A stretch of DNA of 64,000 nt, taken from the NCBI RefSeq assembly GCF_900091625.1, contig NZ_FMIC01000002.1, positions 682,001-746,000 of the forward strand, written 5' to 3'. The DNA comes from Micromonospora peucetia. GTDB taxonomy: Bacteria; Actinomycetota; Actinomycetes; Mycobacteriales; Micromonosporaceae. The translations under genes were made by a program, and so were the position numbers. Below the pieces are notes generated by a model. That model did not search any database. It was not told the DNA's origin and was given only the letters and a program-made list of their open reading frames with translations. Below are positions 8,448-19,374 of this stretch, piece after piece; positions within the stretch are counted from its first letter, which is position 1, and each line of letters opens with the position of its first letter.

Positions 8448-9943
8448 CCGGTCCTCCGACTGGTTGACATGGCGACGGGCGTCGGCGCCGCCGCCCCTTC
8501 CGGTTCCGCTGGCGCGGGCACGGTCGCTGCCACGGCCGTTGGCCCGGGCAGGTGGTGCAGACGGACACTGACCAGGCCGGCGCAGGTCGCGGAAGCCGCG
8601 AGCAGGAGCGCGGTGGCCGCGAAGGCCGTCGCGTGGTCGGCGAAGGGCACGCCGGGGTCACCGGGCGTCGCGCCGAGCACGGTGCGGTACCAGACCCCCG
8701 CGACCGCGACCCCGAGCGCGAGGCCGAACTGGGTCACCGTGGTCGCCATGCCGGACGCGGCGCCCGCCTCGGCGGGCCTGACCCGGCCGAGGATCCCGGC
8801 CACCAGGGGCGAGACGACCAGGCCCTGCCCGAAGCCGGCCAGCGTGACCACCGCGACGAGCATGGGTGCCTGGGTGGACTCCGGTGCCTGGACGACCGCC
8901 GCGCTCGCCACCAGAACGGCGGCGAGCAGGCCGCAGCCCCAGACCGGGGTCGGCGACGAGACGAGGCGTCCCACCCGCCGGTTCGCCGCCGAGCCCAGCG
9001 AGAAGCCGATCCCGAGCGGCACGAACATCAGCGCCGCGGTGAGCGGCGTGAACCGCAGCCCGGTCTGTAGGTAGTAGGTGAACACGAGGAAGAGCCCCGA
9101 GTTCGTGGCGAACAGGGCCAGCACGGTCAGCAGGGACAGCCGCATCCCGGGGGCGGTGACGACCCGCGGCGGGAACAACGGATCGCCGCCGTCGCGGTAC
9201 AGGCGCCGCTGCTGGTTCACGAGCACCACGGACACGACGAGCGCGACCGGTACGCCGAGCCACAGCCACGCCGGGCCGCCCGGCCCGAAGACCAGCGGCA
9301 CGAGCAGGGCAGGTGCCGCCACGATGGTGAGCGCCGCGCCCGCGAGGTCGAGCCGGTGCGGCGCCTTCGGCACGGTACGCGGCAGGAGCCCGCCCAACGC
9401 CAGGATCGCGATCCCGACGGGCACGTTGACGAGCAGCGCCGGCCGCCAGCCGAGGCCGGCGATGTCCGCCTCGACGATGAGACCGCCGCCCGCGATGCCG
9501 CTGATCACGCCGAGGCCGATCACGACGCCGTAGACGCTGATGGCTTTCGCCAGCCGGTCCGGGTCCGGCACGGTGGCCCGGATGATCGCGAGCACCTGGG
9601 GGGCCATGAACGCCGCCGTGGCGCCCTGCAGGAACCGGGCCACGATGAGCAGGTCTGCGTCCGCTGCGATGCCGCACAGCAGCGAGGTGAGCGTGAAGCC
9701 CGCAACGCCCCAGAGGAACACCGTGCGGTGCCCGACGCGGTCGCCGAGCCGCGCGCCGGTGACCATCAGGGCCCCGAACGCGATCACGTACGCCGCGCCG
9801 ACGAACTGGATCTGGTCGAAGCCCGCGTCGAGGTCGCGCTGGATGGACGGGCTGGCCACGTTGACGACGAACCCGTCCACCTGGGTCATGAACGTCGCGG
9901 CGAGGAGCGCGCCGAGTCCGAGCCGTTCACGCCGTTTGCTCAT
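8444..9943 (-). CDS. MFS exporter, EmrB/QacA (DHA2) family
   Basis: The 499-residue protein has 12-14 predicted membrane segments. The start [23 protein letters not shown] contains the aspartate of motif D1 typical of DHA2 drug:H+ antiporters, and motif A is [14 protein letters not shown]. It sits between the NRPS gene and the importer genes, with 4 bp overlaps on both sides. The natural reading is that it exports the NRPS product, which is then re-imported with metal by the ABC system. Substrate is inference from context. Confidence 0.85.
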   Translation of the reverse strand: MSKRRERLGLGALLAATFMTQVDGFVVNVASPSIQRDLDAGFDQIQFVGAAYVIAFGALMVTGARLGDRVGHRTVFLWGVAGFTLTSLLCGIAADADLLIVARFLQGATAAFMAPQVLAIIRATVPDPDRLAKAISVYGVVIGLGVISGIAGGGLIVEADIAGLGWRPALLVNVPVGIAILALGGLLPRTVPKAPHRLDLAGAALTIVAAPALLVPLVFGPGGPAWLWLGVPVALVVSVVLVNQQRRLYRDGGDPLFPPRVVTAPGMRLSLLTVLALFATNSGLFLVFTYYLQTGLRFTPLTAALMFVPLGIGFSLGSAANRRVGRLVSSPTPVWGCGLLAAVLVASAAVVQAPESTQAPMLVAVVTLAGFGQGLVVSPLVAGILGRVRPAEAGAASGMATTVTQFGLALGVAVAGVWYRTVLGATPGDPGVPFADHATAFAATALLLAASATCAGLVSVRLHHLPGPTAVAATVPAPAEPEGAAAPTPVAMSTSRRTG

Positions 9944-12900
9944 ACTGCCCTCCGAAGGTCGCCGACAGGTGGGATCACGGCGCCGACCCGCGCCAGGGGA
10001 CCGGCGGCGAGCATGCCGTCGTGGGTGCAGTCCAGCCGGTGCACGTCGATCCGCCCGTCGACGTGGGACTGCCAGCTCTCCGGCCCGGGCCAGTCCGGTG
10101 TCCTGCCTTCGGTCGCCTCGACGACCAGCACGTCGCCGGTGAGGCGCCGGGGCGTCCAGCCGGCGGCGAGCCGCGAGTTGCGCGCGAAGGCGTCGTACGC
10201 GAGGCGACGCTGTGCCTCGTCGAGGCCGCCCAGCACGGCCTGGCCGAGTACGGCGGCGGCCGCGTCGTGCTCACCGGGCGGTGGCAGGTCCCGCCAGGCG
10301 GCCGGGACCGGGAACGAGTCGAGCAGCACGAGCGGTGCCACCGACTCGCCGGACTCCGCGAGTTGGATGGCCGTCTCGTGGGCCACCAGGCCACCGAAGG
10401 AGGCGCCGAGCAGGTGGTAGGGCCCGACGGGTTGGATCTCGCGGATGCGGCGCACGTGGTCTGCGGCCAGGTCGGCGATGCTCGCGCACTCCCCGGCGGC
10501 GACCGACTGGAGCCCGTACACCGGGCGGTCGGGAAGGGTCGCCAGCAGCGCGGCGAACGACCACGCCAGCCCGGTGGCCGGCGCGACGCAGAACAGCGGC
10601 GGCCCACTCCCCCGCGTACGCAACGGGAGCAGCACCTCCGTCGAGCCACCGCTGGTGTCCGTGGCGAGCGCCGGCGCGAGCTTCGCGACGGTCGGTGCCT
10701 CGAACACCGTCCGGATGCTGATCTCCACGCCGAACTCCGCGCGTACCCGGCCCATCAGCCGGGCGACGAGCAGGGAGTGCCCGCCGAGCGAGAAGAAGTC
10801 GTCGTCGATGCCGACCTCGGGCAGGCCGAGCAGGTCGGCGAAGAGTCCGCACAGGACCGCCTCGCGGTGGTCGCGGGGCGCGCGGCCGTCGACCGTGGCG
10901 GTCAGCTCCGGCGCGGGCAGCGCCGCACGGTCGAGCTTGCCGTTCGTGGTACGCGGGATCGCCTCCAGCGCGACGAACGCGGGCGGCACCATGTAGTCGG
11001 GCAGCCGCTCCGCCACGAACTGCCGCAGCGCGGCGGGTTCCGGCGCGGCGTCGCCGACGGGCACGACGTAGCCGACGAGTCGCACCTGACCCGGCGTGTC
11101 CTCGCGCGGCACCACCGCCGCCTGGGCGACGCCGGGGTGCGCGAGCAGGACCGCCTCGATCTCCCCCGGCTCGATGCGGAAGCCCCGGATCTTGACCTGG
11201 TCGTCCGCGCGGCCGAGGAACTCCAGCGTGCCGTCGCGCCGCCAGCGGGCGAGGTCGCCGGTGCGGTACATCCGGCTGCCCGGGGACCCGAACGGGTCCT
11301 CGACGAACCGCTGCGCGGTCTGCTCCGGCCGGTCGTGGTAGCCACGGGCGACCGGTGCCCCGGCGAAGTACAGCTCGCCCACCGTGCCGGGCGGCACGAG
11401 CCGGCGTGCCGGGTCCAGCACGTACGCCCTGGTGTTGGTGAGCGGCCTGCCCACGATCGGCTCGGCGCTCTCCGCGAGCCGGCACCAGAGGGTGTCGACC
11501 GTGCACTCGGTGGGGCCGTACAGGTTGTAGACGGTCATGCCGGCGTCGCGCAGCGCCGCCCAGAGCGCGGGACCGGTGGCCTCGCCGCCGAGCGCGAGCA
11601 CGGCGGGCCGGCGCCGGTCGTCGTCGAGGAACCCGTTCGCCACCAGTTCCTCGGCGTACGTGGGGGTGATGTCCATGAAGTCGATCTCGTTGCGGGCGAC
11701 GTAGTCGAGCATCGAGGCGGGGTCGCGGCGCCGGTCGTCGTCGACGAAGTGCAGCTCGTGGCCGTCGAGCAGCCACAGCAGGCCCTCCCACGACGTGTCG
11801 AACGACAGCGACGCGGACAGCGCGGCCCGGCACACCCGGCCGCCGGCCGCCGGCCGGATCATCGTGTCGCGGTGGTGGTGGAAGAGGTTGACCAGGCCGC
11901 GGTGCTCGATCACGACGCCCTTCGGCACGCCGGTGGAGCCGGACGTGTAGATGAGGCAGGCCGCGTGCTCCGGCCCGAGGCCGGTGTCCGGCACGGGCGG
12001 GTCGGCCACCGCGGCCAGCTCGGCGGCGGTCGCGGCGGTGTCCACGAGCAGGACCGGGACCTCCACCTGCCGGTGGCCGGCCCAGAGCGCCTCGGTGGTG
12101 AGCACCACGACGGGTGCGCTGTCGGCGAGCATCGCCGCCACCCGCCGGACGGGCAGGTCCGGGTCGACTGGCACGTACGCGGCGCCGGCCCTGAGCACGG
12201 CGAGCAGCGCCACGATCGCCTCCGAGGTGCGGGGCAGCAGGAGCCCCACGTGCCGGTCGGGGCCCGCCCCCCGGGCGACGAGCAGGCTGGCCAGGCGGTC
12301 GACGCGGCGGTCGAGTTCGGCGAAGGTCAGCGTGGCGTCGCCGGCCACCAGCGCCGTACGGTCCGGTGTCGCGGCGGCCTGTGCCGCGAACAGCGCGGGT
12401 ACGGTCACCGCCGGCAGGGGTTTCGCCGTGTCGTTCCACTCCTCCAGCAGCAGCCGGCGCTCGCCGTCCAGGAGCAGGTCGACGTCGGCGACCGGCGTGT
12501 CGGCGGCGCCCGTCGCACGGCTCAGGAAGGCCAGGAACCGGGTCAGGTGACCGGCGAGTTCCTCTTCGTCGTAGCAGTTCGGGTTGGCGTCGAGGACGAC
12601 CCGCAGGCCGCTGCCGTCCGCCCGGTCGTACACGTGCACGACCAGGTCCTCGACGAGCCCGGCGCTGACGTTGTGCACGACGCCGCGAAGCCCGGCGAAG
12701 CGCAGGCCGTAGTCGAACGGCATGATGTTGACCGACGGCCCGAACAGCTTGCGCTCGCTGGCGACCATCCTGAGGTCGCGGCGCAGCTGCTCGTAGCGGT
12801 AGCGCAGGTGTGGACGCGCGGCCCGCAGCTCGGCCGCGACCTGCGCCGCGAGCCCCGCCAGCGTGGCGGTGGGCTCGACGCGGACCCACAGCGGCACGAC

Positions 12901-13770
12901 GTTGGTCACCATGCACGGCACCCGCAGCGACACCGAGCCGAGCCGGGACATGACGGGCAGCGCGAGGGTGAGCTCGTCCGCGCCGGTCATCCGGTGCAGG
13001 TAGGCCGCGAAGGCCGCGATGACGGTCTCGCTCCAGGTGGTTCCGGTGGCCCTGGCGACCGTCTTCAGCGCGTCGATGCCGGCGGCGTCGAGGTCCGCGC
13101 TGGCGCGCAGCACCGTCCGCGCCAGCTTCCCGCTGCGGCGGGCGAGCACCACCGGCGCCGGCCGGCCCTCCGCCCGCGACGTCCAGTGCTCGCGCGCGGC
13201 GGCGTACCTGTCCGAGTCGGCGTAGGCGCGATCCTCGTCGACGACGGCGGAGAGCGATCCGAACGTGCTGGTCGGGGGTTCACGCCCCTCGACGAGCGCG
13301 GTGTACAGCTCGGCCACCCGGCGGGCGACGAGGGACAGCCCGTACCCGTCCAGGGCGATGTGGTGCACGCGCTGGTACCACAGGAGATGGTCCGGGCCGA
13401 GGCGGAGGAACGCCTGCCGGAACAGCAGGTCCTTGCGCAGGTCGACGGGGGTGTCGAGGTCCGCGCGCATCCAGGCCGTCGCGGCGGCGGGCGGATCCGC
13501 CTCGGCGCTGGTGTCGACCAGGTGCAGCGGCCACGACCCGTCGTCGCGGGGGCGCTGCCACGGGCGCCCGTCGGCGTCCTCCTCGAACACGACGTTCAGC
13601 GCCTCGGCCTCGCCGACCGCCCCGCGCACCGCCGCCTCCAGCAGCCGCACGTCGACCGGGCCGCGGATCTCCACGTACTCGGCCGTGTTGAAGGCGGGGC
13701 TGTCCGGGTCGAACTGCTGGCCGGTCCAGATCCCCTCCTGCGCGGCGCCCAACGGCAACGGCTCAGCCAT
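9940..13770 (-). CDS. NRPS, C-A-T-TE (EntF-like architecture)
   Basis: About 1276 residues: condensation domain (1-430, HHIALDGYG), adenylation domain (about 460-960, [40 protein letters not shown]), carrier domain ([16 protein letters not shown]) and a C-terminal thioesterase (GASFGG nucleophile elbow, late CTHDGM). Order and sequence resemble enterobactin synthase EntF. A hand reading of the A-domain pocket against GrsA gives D-T-W-D-A-G-L-V-D-K. The acidic 278 residue suggests a basic or diamino acid such as Lys or Orn, the core amino acids of known isonitrile lipopeptides; this is tentative. Unlike known ScoE-linked synthetases, which as I recall end in a reductase, release here is by TE. 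ATG 13770 is chosen; GTG 13773 is equally possible. Confidence 0.9.
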   Translation of the reverse strand: MAEPLPLGAAQEGIWTGQQFDPDSPAFNTAEYVEIRGPVDVRLLEAAVRGAVGEAEALNVVFEEDADGRPWQRPRDDGSWPLHLVDTSAEADPPAAATAWMRADLDTPVDLRKDLLFRQAFLRLGPDHLLWYQRVHHIALDGYGLSLVARRVAELYTALVEGREPPTSTFGSLSAVVDEDRAYADSDRYAAAREHWTSRAEGRPAPVVLARRSGKLARTVLRASADLDAAGIDALKTVARATGTTWSETVIAAFAAYLHRMTGADELTLALPVMSRLGSVSLRVPCMVTNVVPLWVRVEPTATLAGLAAQVAAELRAARPHLRYRYEQLRRDLRMVASERKLFGPSVNIMPFDYGLRFAGLRGVVHNVSAGLVEDLVVHVYDRADGSGLRVVLDANPNCYDEEELAGHLTRFLAFLSRATGAADTPVADVDLLLDGERRLLLEEWNDTAKPLPAVTVPALFAAQAAATPDRTALVAGDATLTFAELDRRVDRLASLLVARGAGPDRHVGLLLPRTSEAIVALLAVLRAGAAYVPVDPDLPVRRVAAMLADSAPVVVLTTEALWAGHRQVEVPVLLVDTAATAAELAAVADPPVPDTGLGPEHAACLIYTSGSTGVPKGVVIEHRGLVNLFHHHRDTMIRPAAGGRVCRAALSASLSFDTSWEGLLWLLDGHELHFVDDDRRRDPASMLDYVARNEIDFMDITPTYAEELVANGFLDDDRRRPAVLALGGEATGPALWAALRDAGMTVYNLYGPTECTVDTLWCRLAESAEPIVGRPLTNTRAYVLDPARRLVPPGTVGELYFAGAPVARGYHDRPEQTAQRFVEDPFGSPGSRMYRTGDLARWRRDGTLEFLGRADDQVKIRGFRIEPGEIEAVLLAHPGVAQAAVVPREDTPGQVRLVGYVVPVGDAAPEPAALRQFVAERLPDYMVPPAFVALEAIPRTTNGKLDRAALPAPELTATVDGRAPRDHREAVLCGLFADLLGLPEVGIDDDFFSLGGHSLLVARLMGRVRAEFGVEISIRTVFEAPTVAKLAPALATDTSGGSTEVLLPLRTRGSGPPLFCVAPATGLAWSFAALLATLPDRPVYGLQSVAAGECASIADLAADHVRRIREIQPVGPYHLLGASFGGLVAHETAIQLAESGESVAPLVLLDSFPVPAAWRDLPPPGEHDAAAAVLGQAVLGGLDEAQRRLAYDAFARNSRLAAGWTPRRLTGDVLVVEATEGRTPDWPGPESWQSHVDGRIDVHRLDCTHDGMLAAGPLARVGAVIPPVGDLRRAV

Positions 13771-13999
13771 CACTGCCCACCAGCAGCTTCACCCAGTGCT
13801 CGACCGTCGGCCGCTCGGCCAGGTCGACGAAGCTGACCTTGGCGCCGGCGTCGCGCCACCGCTCCATGAGCGTCATCAGCCGCACCGAGTCCAGGCCGCA
13901 GTCGAACAGGTCCTCCGTGTCGAAATTCTCGTCCGGGCGACGGTGGAGCAACTCGGCGACGTCCGCCCTGATCGTCGCCGCCGTCAACTGGTCTGCCAC
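13763..13999 (-). CDS. Free-standing carrier protein (ArCP/ACP-like)
   Basis: The 78-residue protein has the phosphopantetheine site in [20 protein letters not shown]. The DSVRLM form and the following W-R closely resemble the aryl carrier domain of EntB. Start GTG 13999 is set by GAGAGG six bases upstream; a longer frame upstream has no homology. Its stop overlaps the NRPS start by 8 bp. It most likely carries the acyl group that the oxidase converts to an isonitrile, or that the NRPS condensation domain transfers onto its amino acid. No adenylating ligase to load it is found in the operon, so loading may be done by the ketosynthase III or by an enzyme encoded elsewhere. Confidence 0.85.
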   Translation of the reverse strand: MADQLTAATIRADVAELLHRRPDENFDTEDLFDCGLDSVRLMTLMERWRDAGAKVSFVDLAERPTVEHWVKLLVGSDG

Positions 14000-14092
14000 G
14001 TCATGCCTCTCGATCTCGTGCGAGGTGGACACCGGTGGGATCCGACGGTCGGCGCCGCCGGACCCCACCGCAGATCGAACGTCCGCGCGGGA

Positions 14093-14968
14093 CTAGGCCG
14101 CCGTGTCGACGTCGTCGTAGACGGTGACGCGGTAGGACACGGCCGGCTCCGGCGTCGCGGTGTGCAGCGCCCGGTGGATCAGGCTGCGGTTGTCCCAGAG
14201 GAGCATGTCGCCCTTCTCGAACGTCTGGAGGTGGATGTTCTCGTGCTCGTAGGTGCGGTCGAGCTGGCCGGTGGCCGTGAGCAGTTCCGTCAGCAGCTCC
14301 GACCGGTCGTTGCCGTCCGCGTCCTGTAGCGACAGGGTGAAGCCCTCGCTGACGTACAGCACGGTCTCGTCGGTGTGCGGGTGCGCGAACGCGAGCGGGC
14401 TCGTCACCGGCGGGGTCTTCGCGTTGACCTCGTCGATGATTTCCGAGATCGGCCGGTAGACGTCGGTCGGCCGGATCTTGAAGTACCGCAGCACGCTGTG
14501 CGTCGCCGTGGTGTCCTTGGCGGCCAGCTTCAGCTCCTCGGAGAGCTTCTCGTAGGCCGTCGCCATGTTGATGAAGTACGTGCCACGGTTCTTCGACGGC
14601 ACGACCTGTGGGTAGATCATGGTGATGTCGAACGGACGCGGCATGAACTGGTAGTCCGAGTGCCAGAACTTGCCGGTCTTCGGCACCCCGATCTGGCGGC
14701 CGTCCTCCTCCTTGACGTTGGAGGAGACGAACACCTCCTTCACCTCGGGGTGGTGGTAGACCGGCTCGTAGTACTCCGAGACCCGGCCCAGCCGCTCGCC
14801 GAGCGCCAGGAACTGCCGCGGCGACAGGTCCTGGTTCTTCAAAACGGCGATCTTGTTCGTGTAGATGGCCTTCTTCAGCTCGACGATCTCCTGTGGCGAA
14901 GCGGTTTCGGCGTCGAAACCCTCCACGATCACGCCGAACTTCCGGCCAGCCTGCGGGCTGATTTTCAT
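14093..14968 (-). CDS. Isonitrile-forming Fe(II)/2-oxoglutarate oxidase, ScoE/Rv0097 family
   Basis: The 291-residue protein is a TauD-fold enzyme with iron ligands H103, D105 ([13 protein letters not shown]) and H265 ([11 protein letters not shown]). Blocks [40 protein letters not shown] and TATGQLD match, from memory, M. tuberculosis Rv0097 and Streptomyces ScoE. Those enzymes turn an N-carboxymethyl beta-amino acid into a beta-isocyano acid. The ScoE active-site residues Y96, Y97, R157, K193, H299 and R310 correspond, with an almost constant offset, to Y66, Y67, R128, K164, H269 and R280. ATG 14968 is preferred (GAGGAG five bases upstream) over GTG 14974. It lies between the carrier protein and hydrolase genes. 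Confidence 0.88.
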   Translation of the reverse strand: MKISPQAGRKFGVIVEGFDAETASPQEIVELKKAIYTNKIAVLKNQDLSPRQFLALGERLGRVSEYYEPVYHHPEVKEVFVSSNVKEEDGRQIGVPKTGKFWHSDYQFMPRPFDITMIYPQVVPSKNRGTYFINMATAYEKLSEELKLAAKDTTATHSVLRYFKIRPTDVYRPISEIIDEVNAKTPPVTSPLAFAHPHTDETVLYVSEGFTLSLQDADGNDRSELLTELLTATGQLDRTYEHENIHLQTFEKGDMLLWDNRSLIHRALHTATPEPAVSYRVTVYDDVDTAA

Positions 14969-15073
14969 TCGCACTCCTCTGAGCGGTGGTCCCGGAATCC
15001 GGGTACCTCAGTAGTCGCGTCCGGTCGGTCAACAGTTCCCGCCCCGACAGGTGTGCGGGGCCAGATTGCCAGC

Positions 15074-15919
15074 TCAATTACCATGCTGTGGGTTCACATT
15101 TCCGCGGGCTCCTCTGCGATTCTCGGCCTGCCTTTCCCGCAGCACCTGGGTGTGACAGGCGTGGATGACGGCAGCGGCACCGTGCGGGTCGTCGCGCACG
15201 ACGAAATGACCGCTGCCGGGAATGACGAAGTGCTGCGCCCTCGGGAGCACCTGCCGGGCCCGCAACGCGTCGCGCAGCGGGACCACGCGGTCCTGGTCGG
15301 CCCACACGAGGTTCACCGGCGTCGCGTCGTCGACGTTCGCGCGGAACGAGTAGAGCCCCGCGTACCGGCTCAGGGCGGACAGGTCACTGGTGATCATCGA
15401 CGTCACGTCGGCGGCGGCGACCTCCGCCCGGAGGGCGACGGGCCGCGCCGACACGCTGCCCATGACGAACCTGCGGACGATCCCCCTGCCGAGCAGCCGC
15501 CCGCGCGTCTTCGGCCCCACCGCGGCGGTCGCCCGCAGGATCGCGTGGGTCCGCACCACGCAGATCGAGGCGTGGCAGACCGCCCGGAACCCGATGCTGC
15601 ACAGGGCGGTCACCGCCGCGACGGGCACCCGGCGGGCCAGTTCGAGCGCGATCACCCCGCCGAGCGAGTGCCCGACCACGTGCGGCCTGCGCAGTCCCAG
15701 CGCGGCGATCCGCTCCGCCACGTACTCGGCGAGCCTCGGCACGACGTCACGGTCGTACGCGAGCCCCGGCACGCTCCCGTGGCCGGGCAGGTCGATCGCG
15801 ATGGTCCGGGCGAACCCCGGGATGCGTTCGACGACGGCATCCCAGCTCGCCCGGCCGAGACCGGCCGCGTGCAGCAGCAGCAGCTGAGGATCCTCCGCGA
15901 GCCGGCTCGGCTCGGCCAT
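15074..15919 (-). CDS. Alpha/beta hydrolase, possible thioesterase
   Basis: The 281-residue alpha/beta hydrolase has the nucleophile elbow VGHSLGG, an oxyanion segment LLLLHAAGLGRASWD, the acid in WADQDRVVPL and the catalytic His in GSGHFVV. Start ATG 15919 has GGAG eight bases upstream; GTG 15961 has no ribosome site. In characterised isonitrile lipopeptide loci a hot-dog thioesterase (ScoD/FcoT) releases the N-carboxymethyl amino acid. That gene is absent here, and this hydrolase could take the role, but this is inference. It is separated from the oxidase gene by about 105 bp and follows the copper ATPase gene. Confidence 0.7.
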   Translation of the reverse strand: MAEPSRLAEDPQLLLLHAAGLGRASWDAVVERIPGFARTIAIDLPGHGSVPGLAYDRDVVPRLAEYVAERIAALGLRRPHVVGHSLGGVIALELARRVPVAAVTALCSIGFRAVCHASICVVRTHAILRATAAVGPKTRGRLLGRGIVRRFVMGSVSARPVALRAEVAAADVTSMITSDLSALSRYAGLYSFRANVDDATPVNLVWADQDRVVPLRDALRARQVLPRAQHFVIPGSGHFVVRDDPHGAAAVIHACHTQVLRERQAENRRGARGNVNPQHGN

Positions 15920-15970
15920 GGTGCGGCTCCGTTCTTTCGGTACGGAAGTGCGGCTCGGCACGTGGACGCG

Positions 15971-18295
15971 TCAGGAGGCGGTGACCATCGCCTTGCGCGA
16001 CGCCTCGGCCGGCTCCGCCCGGTCCGGGAGTTCGTTGCCCGCGAGCGCCTTGAACCGCCGCAGCCGCAGGCTGTTCGACACCACGAACACCGAACTGCCG
16101 GCCATGATCAGACCCGCCAGCATCGGATTGAGCAGCCCGCTCGCCGCGAGCGGGATGGCCGCGACGTTGTACGCGAAGGCCCAGAACAGGTTGCCCTTGA
16201 TCGTGCCGAGGGTGCGGCGCGACAGCCGGATGGCGTCCGCGACCACCCGCAGGTCGCCGCGTACCACCGTCAGGTCGCCCGACTCGATCGCCACGTCGCT
16301 GCCGGTGCCCATCGCGATGCCCAGGTCGGCCTGCGCGAGCGCGGCGGCGTCGTTGACACCGTCGCCGACCATCGCGACGACCTTGCCGTCGGCCTGGAGC
16401 CGCTTGACCAGATCGACCTTCCCGGCGGGGAGCACGTCGGCGACCACGTCGTCGATCCCCACCTCCGCCGCGATCGCCGCCGCCACCGCGGCGTTGTCGC
16501 CGGTCAGCAGGATCGGGTGCAGCCCCAGCCGGGTGAACTGCGCGACCGCCGCCCGGCTGGTGGGCTTCACCCGGTCGGCCACGACGAGCATCCCCCGCAG
16601 GGCGCCGTCCCACCCGACCATCACCGACGTACGGCCCGCCGCGTCGGCCGTGGCCCTGGCGGCGGTCAACTCCGGGGGCAGTTCGGCCGCCCACGAGCCG
16701 AGCAGCGACGCCCGGCCGACGATGACCTCGTGCCCGTCGACCGTGCCACGCACGCCGACCCCCGTCTCGCTGGCGAAGTCGGCGACCGCGGGCAGTTCGC
16801 CGCACCGCTCCCGTGCGCCGGTGACGACGGCCCGGGCGATGGGGTGCTCCGACGCGCTCTCCAGTGCCCCCGCGAGCCGCAGCAGCTTCTCGTCGCTCTC
16901 CCCGTCGACGGGCACGACCGCCACGACGGACATCTCGCCGGTGGTCACCGTGCCGGTCTTGTCGAGCACGACGGTGTCGACGGACCGGGTGGACTCCAGC
17001 ACCTGCGGGCCCTTGATCAGGATGCCGAGCTGCGCGCCCCGCCCGGTGCCGACCAGCAGTGCGGTCGGCGTCGCCAGTCCCAACGCGCACGGGCAGGCGA
17101 TGATCAGGACGGCCACCGCCGCGGTGAACGCGGCTGCCGCCGGCTGGCCGGAGCCGAGCCAGTAGCCCAGGGTGGCGAGCGACAACGCGATCACCCCCGG
17201 CACGAACACCGCCGACACCTGGTCCGCGAGCCGCTGGACGGCGGCCTTGCCGGTCTGCGCCTCCTCGACCAGCTTGGCCATCTGCGCGAGCTGCGTCTCG
17301 CCGCCCACCCGTGTGGCGCGTACGACGAGCCGCCCGCCGGCGTTCACCGTGGCGCCGACGACCTCGTCCCCAGGCCCCACCTCGACGGGCACGGACTCGC
17401 CGGTCAGCATGCTCGCGTCGACCGCGGAGGAGCCCTCCTCCACGACGCCGTCGGTCGCCAGCTTCTCGCCCGGCCGCACGAGGAACCGGTCGCCGACCGC
17501 GAGCGCCGAGATCGGCACGATCACCTCGGCGCCGTCGCGCAGCACCGTGACGTCCTTGGCGCCCAGCGACAGCAGCGCGCGCAGCGCGGCGCCGGAGCGA
17601 CGCTTCGCCCGTGCCTCGAAGTACCGCCCGCAGAGGATGAAGAGGGTCACGCCGGCGGCGACCTCCAGGTACATGTTGCCCTCGCCGGGCGTGCGCTCCA
17701 GGGTGATCCGGAACGGGTGCCGCATGCCGGGCACCCCGGCGGTGCCGAGGAACAGCGTGTACAGCGACCACGCGAGCGCGGCGAGCGTGCCCACCGAGAC
17801 CAGCGTGTCCATCGAGGCGGCGGCGTGTCGGAGGTTGGCGAAGGCGGCCCGGTGGAACGGCCACGCCCCCCACACCACGACCGGCGCGGTCAGCGTCAGG
17901 CAGGCCCACTGCCAGTACTCGAACTGGAGCTGGGAGAACATCGACATCGCGATGACCGGCACCGCCAACACGGCGACGACCCAGAGGCGGTGCCGGGCCG
18001 CCCGCAGCTCACGGTCGTGCTCGGCCTCCTCCACGGCCGCCGGGTCCGGAGTGCCCGCCGTCGGCGCCGCGGGCGGCAGCACCGGCCGGGCAGTGAAGCC
18101 GATCTCCTCGACGGCGGCGATCACGTCCGCCTGCGAGATCTGGGCGGTGACCAGCACCTTCGCCTTCTCGGTGGCGTAGTTGACGGTCGCCTCCACCCCG
18201 TCGATCCCGTTGAGGCGCTTCTCGATGCGCGCCGCGCAGGCCGCGCACGTCATGCCGCCGATCAGCAGCTCCAGTTGGTTCTCAGCCGTGGCCAT
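15971..18295 (-). CDS. copA: Cu(I)-translocating P-type ATPase (CopA-like)
   Basis: The 774-residue P1B ATPase has one N-terminal metal-binding domain (GMTCAAC), the transmembrane CPC motif ([15 protein letters not shown]), phosphorylation site DKTGTVTTG, hinge [10 protein letters not shown] and the C-terminal helices [15 protein letters not shown] and [14 protein letters not shown]. The CPC, N-P and MxxSS residues define Cu(I) transporters. It exports cytoplasmic copper. Start ATG 18295 follows GGAGGAGGG by six bases. It overlaps the secreted protein gene by 14 bp and is followed by the isonitrile genes. Because isonitriles bind Cu(I) tightly, its presence inside the operon is the main evidence for a copper-related product. 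It may protect the cell or supply copper to secreted proteins. Confidence 0.93.
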   Translation of the reverse strand: MATAENQLELLIGGMTCAACAARIEKRLNGIDGVEATVNYATEKAKVLVTAQISQADVIAAVEEIGFTARPVLPPAAPTAGTPDPAAVEEAEHDRELRAARHRLWVVAVLAVPVIAMSMFSQLQFEYWQWACLTLTAPVVVWGAWPFHRAAFANLRHAAASMDTLVSVGTLAALAWSLYTLFLGTAGVPGMRHPFRITLERTPGEGNMYLEVAAGVTLFILCGRYFEARAKRRSGAALRALLSLGAKDVTVLRDGAEVIVPISALAVGDRFLVRPGEKLATDGVVEEGSSAVDASMLTGESVPVEVGPGDEVVGATVNAGGRLVVRATRVGGETQLAQMAKLVEEAQTGKAAVQRLADQVSAVFVPGVIALSLATLGYWLGSGQPAAAAFTAAVAVLIIACPCALGLATPTALLVGTGRGAQLGILIKGPQVLESTRSVDTVVLDKTGTVTTGEMSVVAVVPVDGESDEKLLRLAGALESASEHPIARAVVTGARERCGELPAVADFASETGVGVRGTVDGHEVIVGRASLLGSWAAELPPELTAARATADAAGRTSVMVGWDGALRGMLVVADRVKPTSRAAVAQFTRLGLHPILLTGDNAAVAAAIAAEVGIDDVVADVLPAGKVDLVKRLQADGKVVAMVGDGVNDAAALAQADLGIAMGTGSDVAIESGDLTVVRGDLRVVADAIRLSRRTLGTIKGNLFWAFAYNVAAIPLAASGLLNPMLAGLIMAGSSVFVVSNSLRLRRFKALAGNELPDRAEPAEASRKAMVTAS

Positions 18296-19304
18296 GGGTG
18301 CCCTCCTCCGTACCGGCGCCGGTGGTGCCGCCGGGGGTGGTGCCGCCCGGGGCGACGCCACCGTTCCTCGCGGCCTCCTCGTTGCGGGCCTTGGCCGCCG
18401 CGAAGGCCTCCTCGGTCAGGCCGTGCGGCGGCGGGTTCGGACCGTTCACGCGCAGGGTGAACGCCGCCGTGCGCACCGTGCCCTGGTGCTGGAAGTCCAG
18501 GAACAGCCGGTAGTCGCCGAAGGTGGGCGCGGTGGCGTGGAAGACGATGTCCGGGCCGGGGGCGGTCTGCCCGTCACCCGGCGTGCCGTCGGGGTGGACG
18601 TGCAGGTACGCCATGTCGCCGTCGCGGAGCGCGACCAGGTGGCCGAAGGCACCCAGGTACGGCTCCAGGTCGGTGACCGGCTTGCCGTCCCTGGCGACGC
18701 TGAGCGTCAGCTTGCCGTCCCTGCCGGGGGTGAGCTCGCCACCGAGGGTCACCGTGTAGCCGTCCACCGACGTGGTGGTCGAGGGCGCGGGCAGCGCCTC
18801 CGGCCGGTAGTCACCCGAGACCGACACGTCCGCCCCGAGCGTCTCGCCGTGGATGCCCCACAGCGGCATGTAGTCGGCGAAGACCCGGTACTCGCCGGCC
18901 GCCGCGAAGGTCAGCGGCACCCGCCACACGCCGTCCGAGCCGAGGTTCGGGTGGACGTGCCGGAAGTTCGTCAGGTCCCGCCGCGCCACGATGAGGTGCA
19001 TCAGCTTCTCGTGCTGCGGCTTGTACTTCACCAGGGGCGTGCCGTCGTGTTGCAGGATCTGGAAGGCGAAGGTCTGTTTCGTCCCGGCCGGGACGTTGTC
19101 CGTGATCACCTTCAGGGTCATGCTCTCGTGGGAGACGGCCAGGCCACCCGGGCCTTCCTCCTCCTCGGCTGCGGCCGGCTTCGCCGCGGGTGCCGCGGGT
19201 GCCGCCGTTGGTGGGGGCCCGACCACGCGGCCTGCGGCGTAGGCGCTCCCGAGCACCAGCACCAGGGCGAGCGCGAACGCGCCGAGTTTCGTCAAGGTCT
19301 TCAT
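18282..19304 (-). CDS. Secreted histidine-containing protein, copper-associated
   Basis: The 340-residue protein has a signal peptide ([23 protein letters not shown]) and a Pro/Ala linker with an EEEE stretch. Two similar Ig-like or DUF-type beta repeats follow, each with an HVHP motif (NFRHVHPN and YLHVHPDG) next to H-L-(I/V) strands. The tail is Gly/Thr-rich and ends HGHG. Proteins of this kind are common beside actinobacterial copper ATPases; a periplasmic or surface copper-handling role is inferred from the paired His motifs and the neighbour. Start ATG 19304 has AGGACGG upstream. It overlaps copA by 14 bp, so the two are co-translated. No enzyme signature was seen. Confidence 0.75.
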   Translation of the reverse strand: MKTLTKLGAFALALVLVLGSAYAAGRVVGPPPTAAPAAPAAKPAAAEEEEGPGGLAVSHESMTLKVITDNVPAGTKQTFAFQILQHDGTPLVKYKPQHEKLMHLIVARRDLTNFRHVHPNLGSDGVWRVPLTFAAAGEYRVFADYMPLWGIHGETLGADVSVSGDYRPEALPAPSTTTSVDGYTVTLGGELTPGRDGKLTLSVARDGKPVTDLEPYLGAFGHLVALRDGDMAYLHVHPDGTPGDGQTAPGPDIVFHATAPTFGDYRLFLDFQHQGTVRTAAFTLRVNGPNPPPHGLTEEAFAAAKARNEEAARNGGVAPGGTTPGGTTGAGTEEGTHGHG

Positions 19305-19374
19305 GAGTAACCGTCCTGTGTCGACACGGTTGGCGTGGAAGCGGACAGGGATCGGGGGGTCGCACCGGGCGGGC

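Noticed and set aside
6313..8661. Single 782-codon frame covering the permease and the binding-protein region
   Set aside because: Only the part from ATG 7413 is permease; the upstream part is out of frame with the clear binding-protein gene and has no homology.
10021..13836. Plus-strand open frame of over 1,200 codons opposite the C-A-T-TE NRPS
   Set aside because: It is rich in Arg, Gly, His and Gln with no domain, and mirrors the codon bias of the NRPS on the other strand; it is an antisense shadow.
13763..14068. Carrier protein as an EntB-type aryl carrier for dihydroxybenzoate
   Set aside because: Sequence resembles EntB ArCP, but no isochorismatase, EntA, EntC or EntE genes are present, so a catechol siderophore is not supported.
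15919..15961. Longer start (GTG 15961) of the alpha/beta hydrolase
   Set aside because: No ribosome site, and the extra residues show no homology; ATG 15919 has GGAG at a proper distance.
14375..18460. Plus-strand open frame of 1,361 codons opposite the oxidase, hydrolase and copA
   Set aside because: Low-complexity Arg/Gly/His/Asp-rich text spanning three well-supported minus-strand genes; a GC-rich shadow frame.
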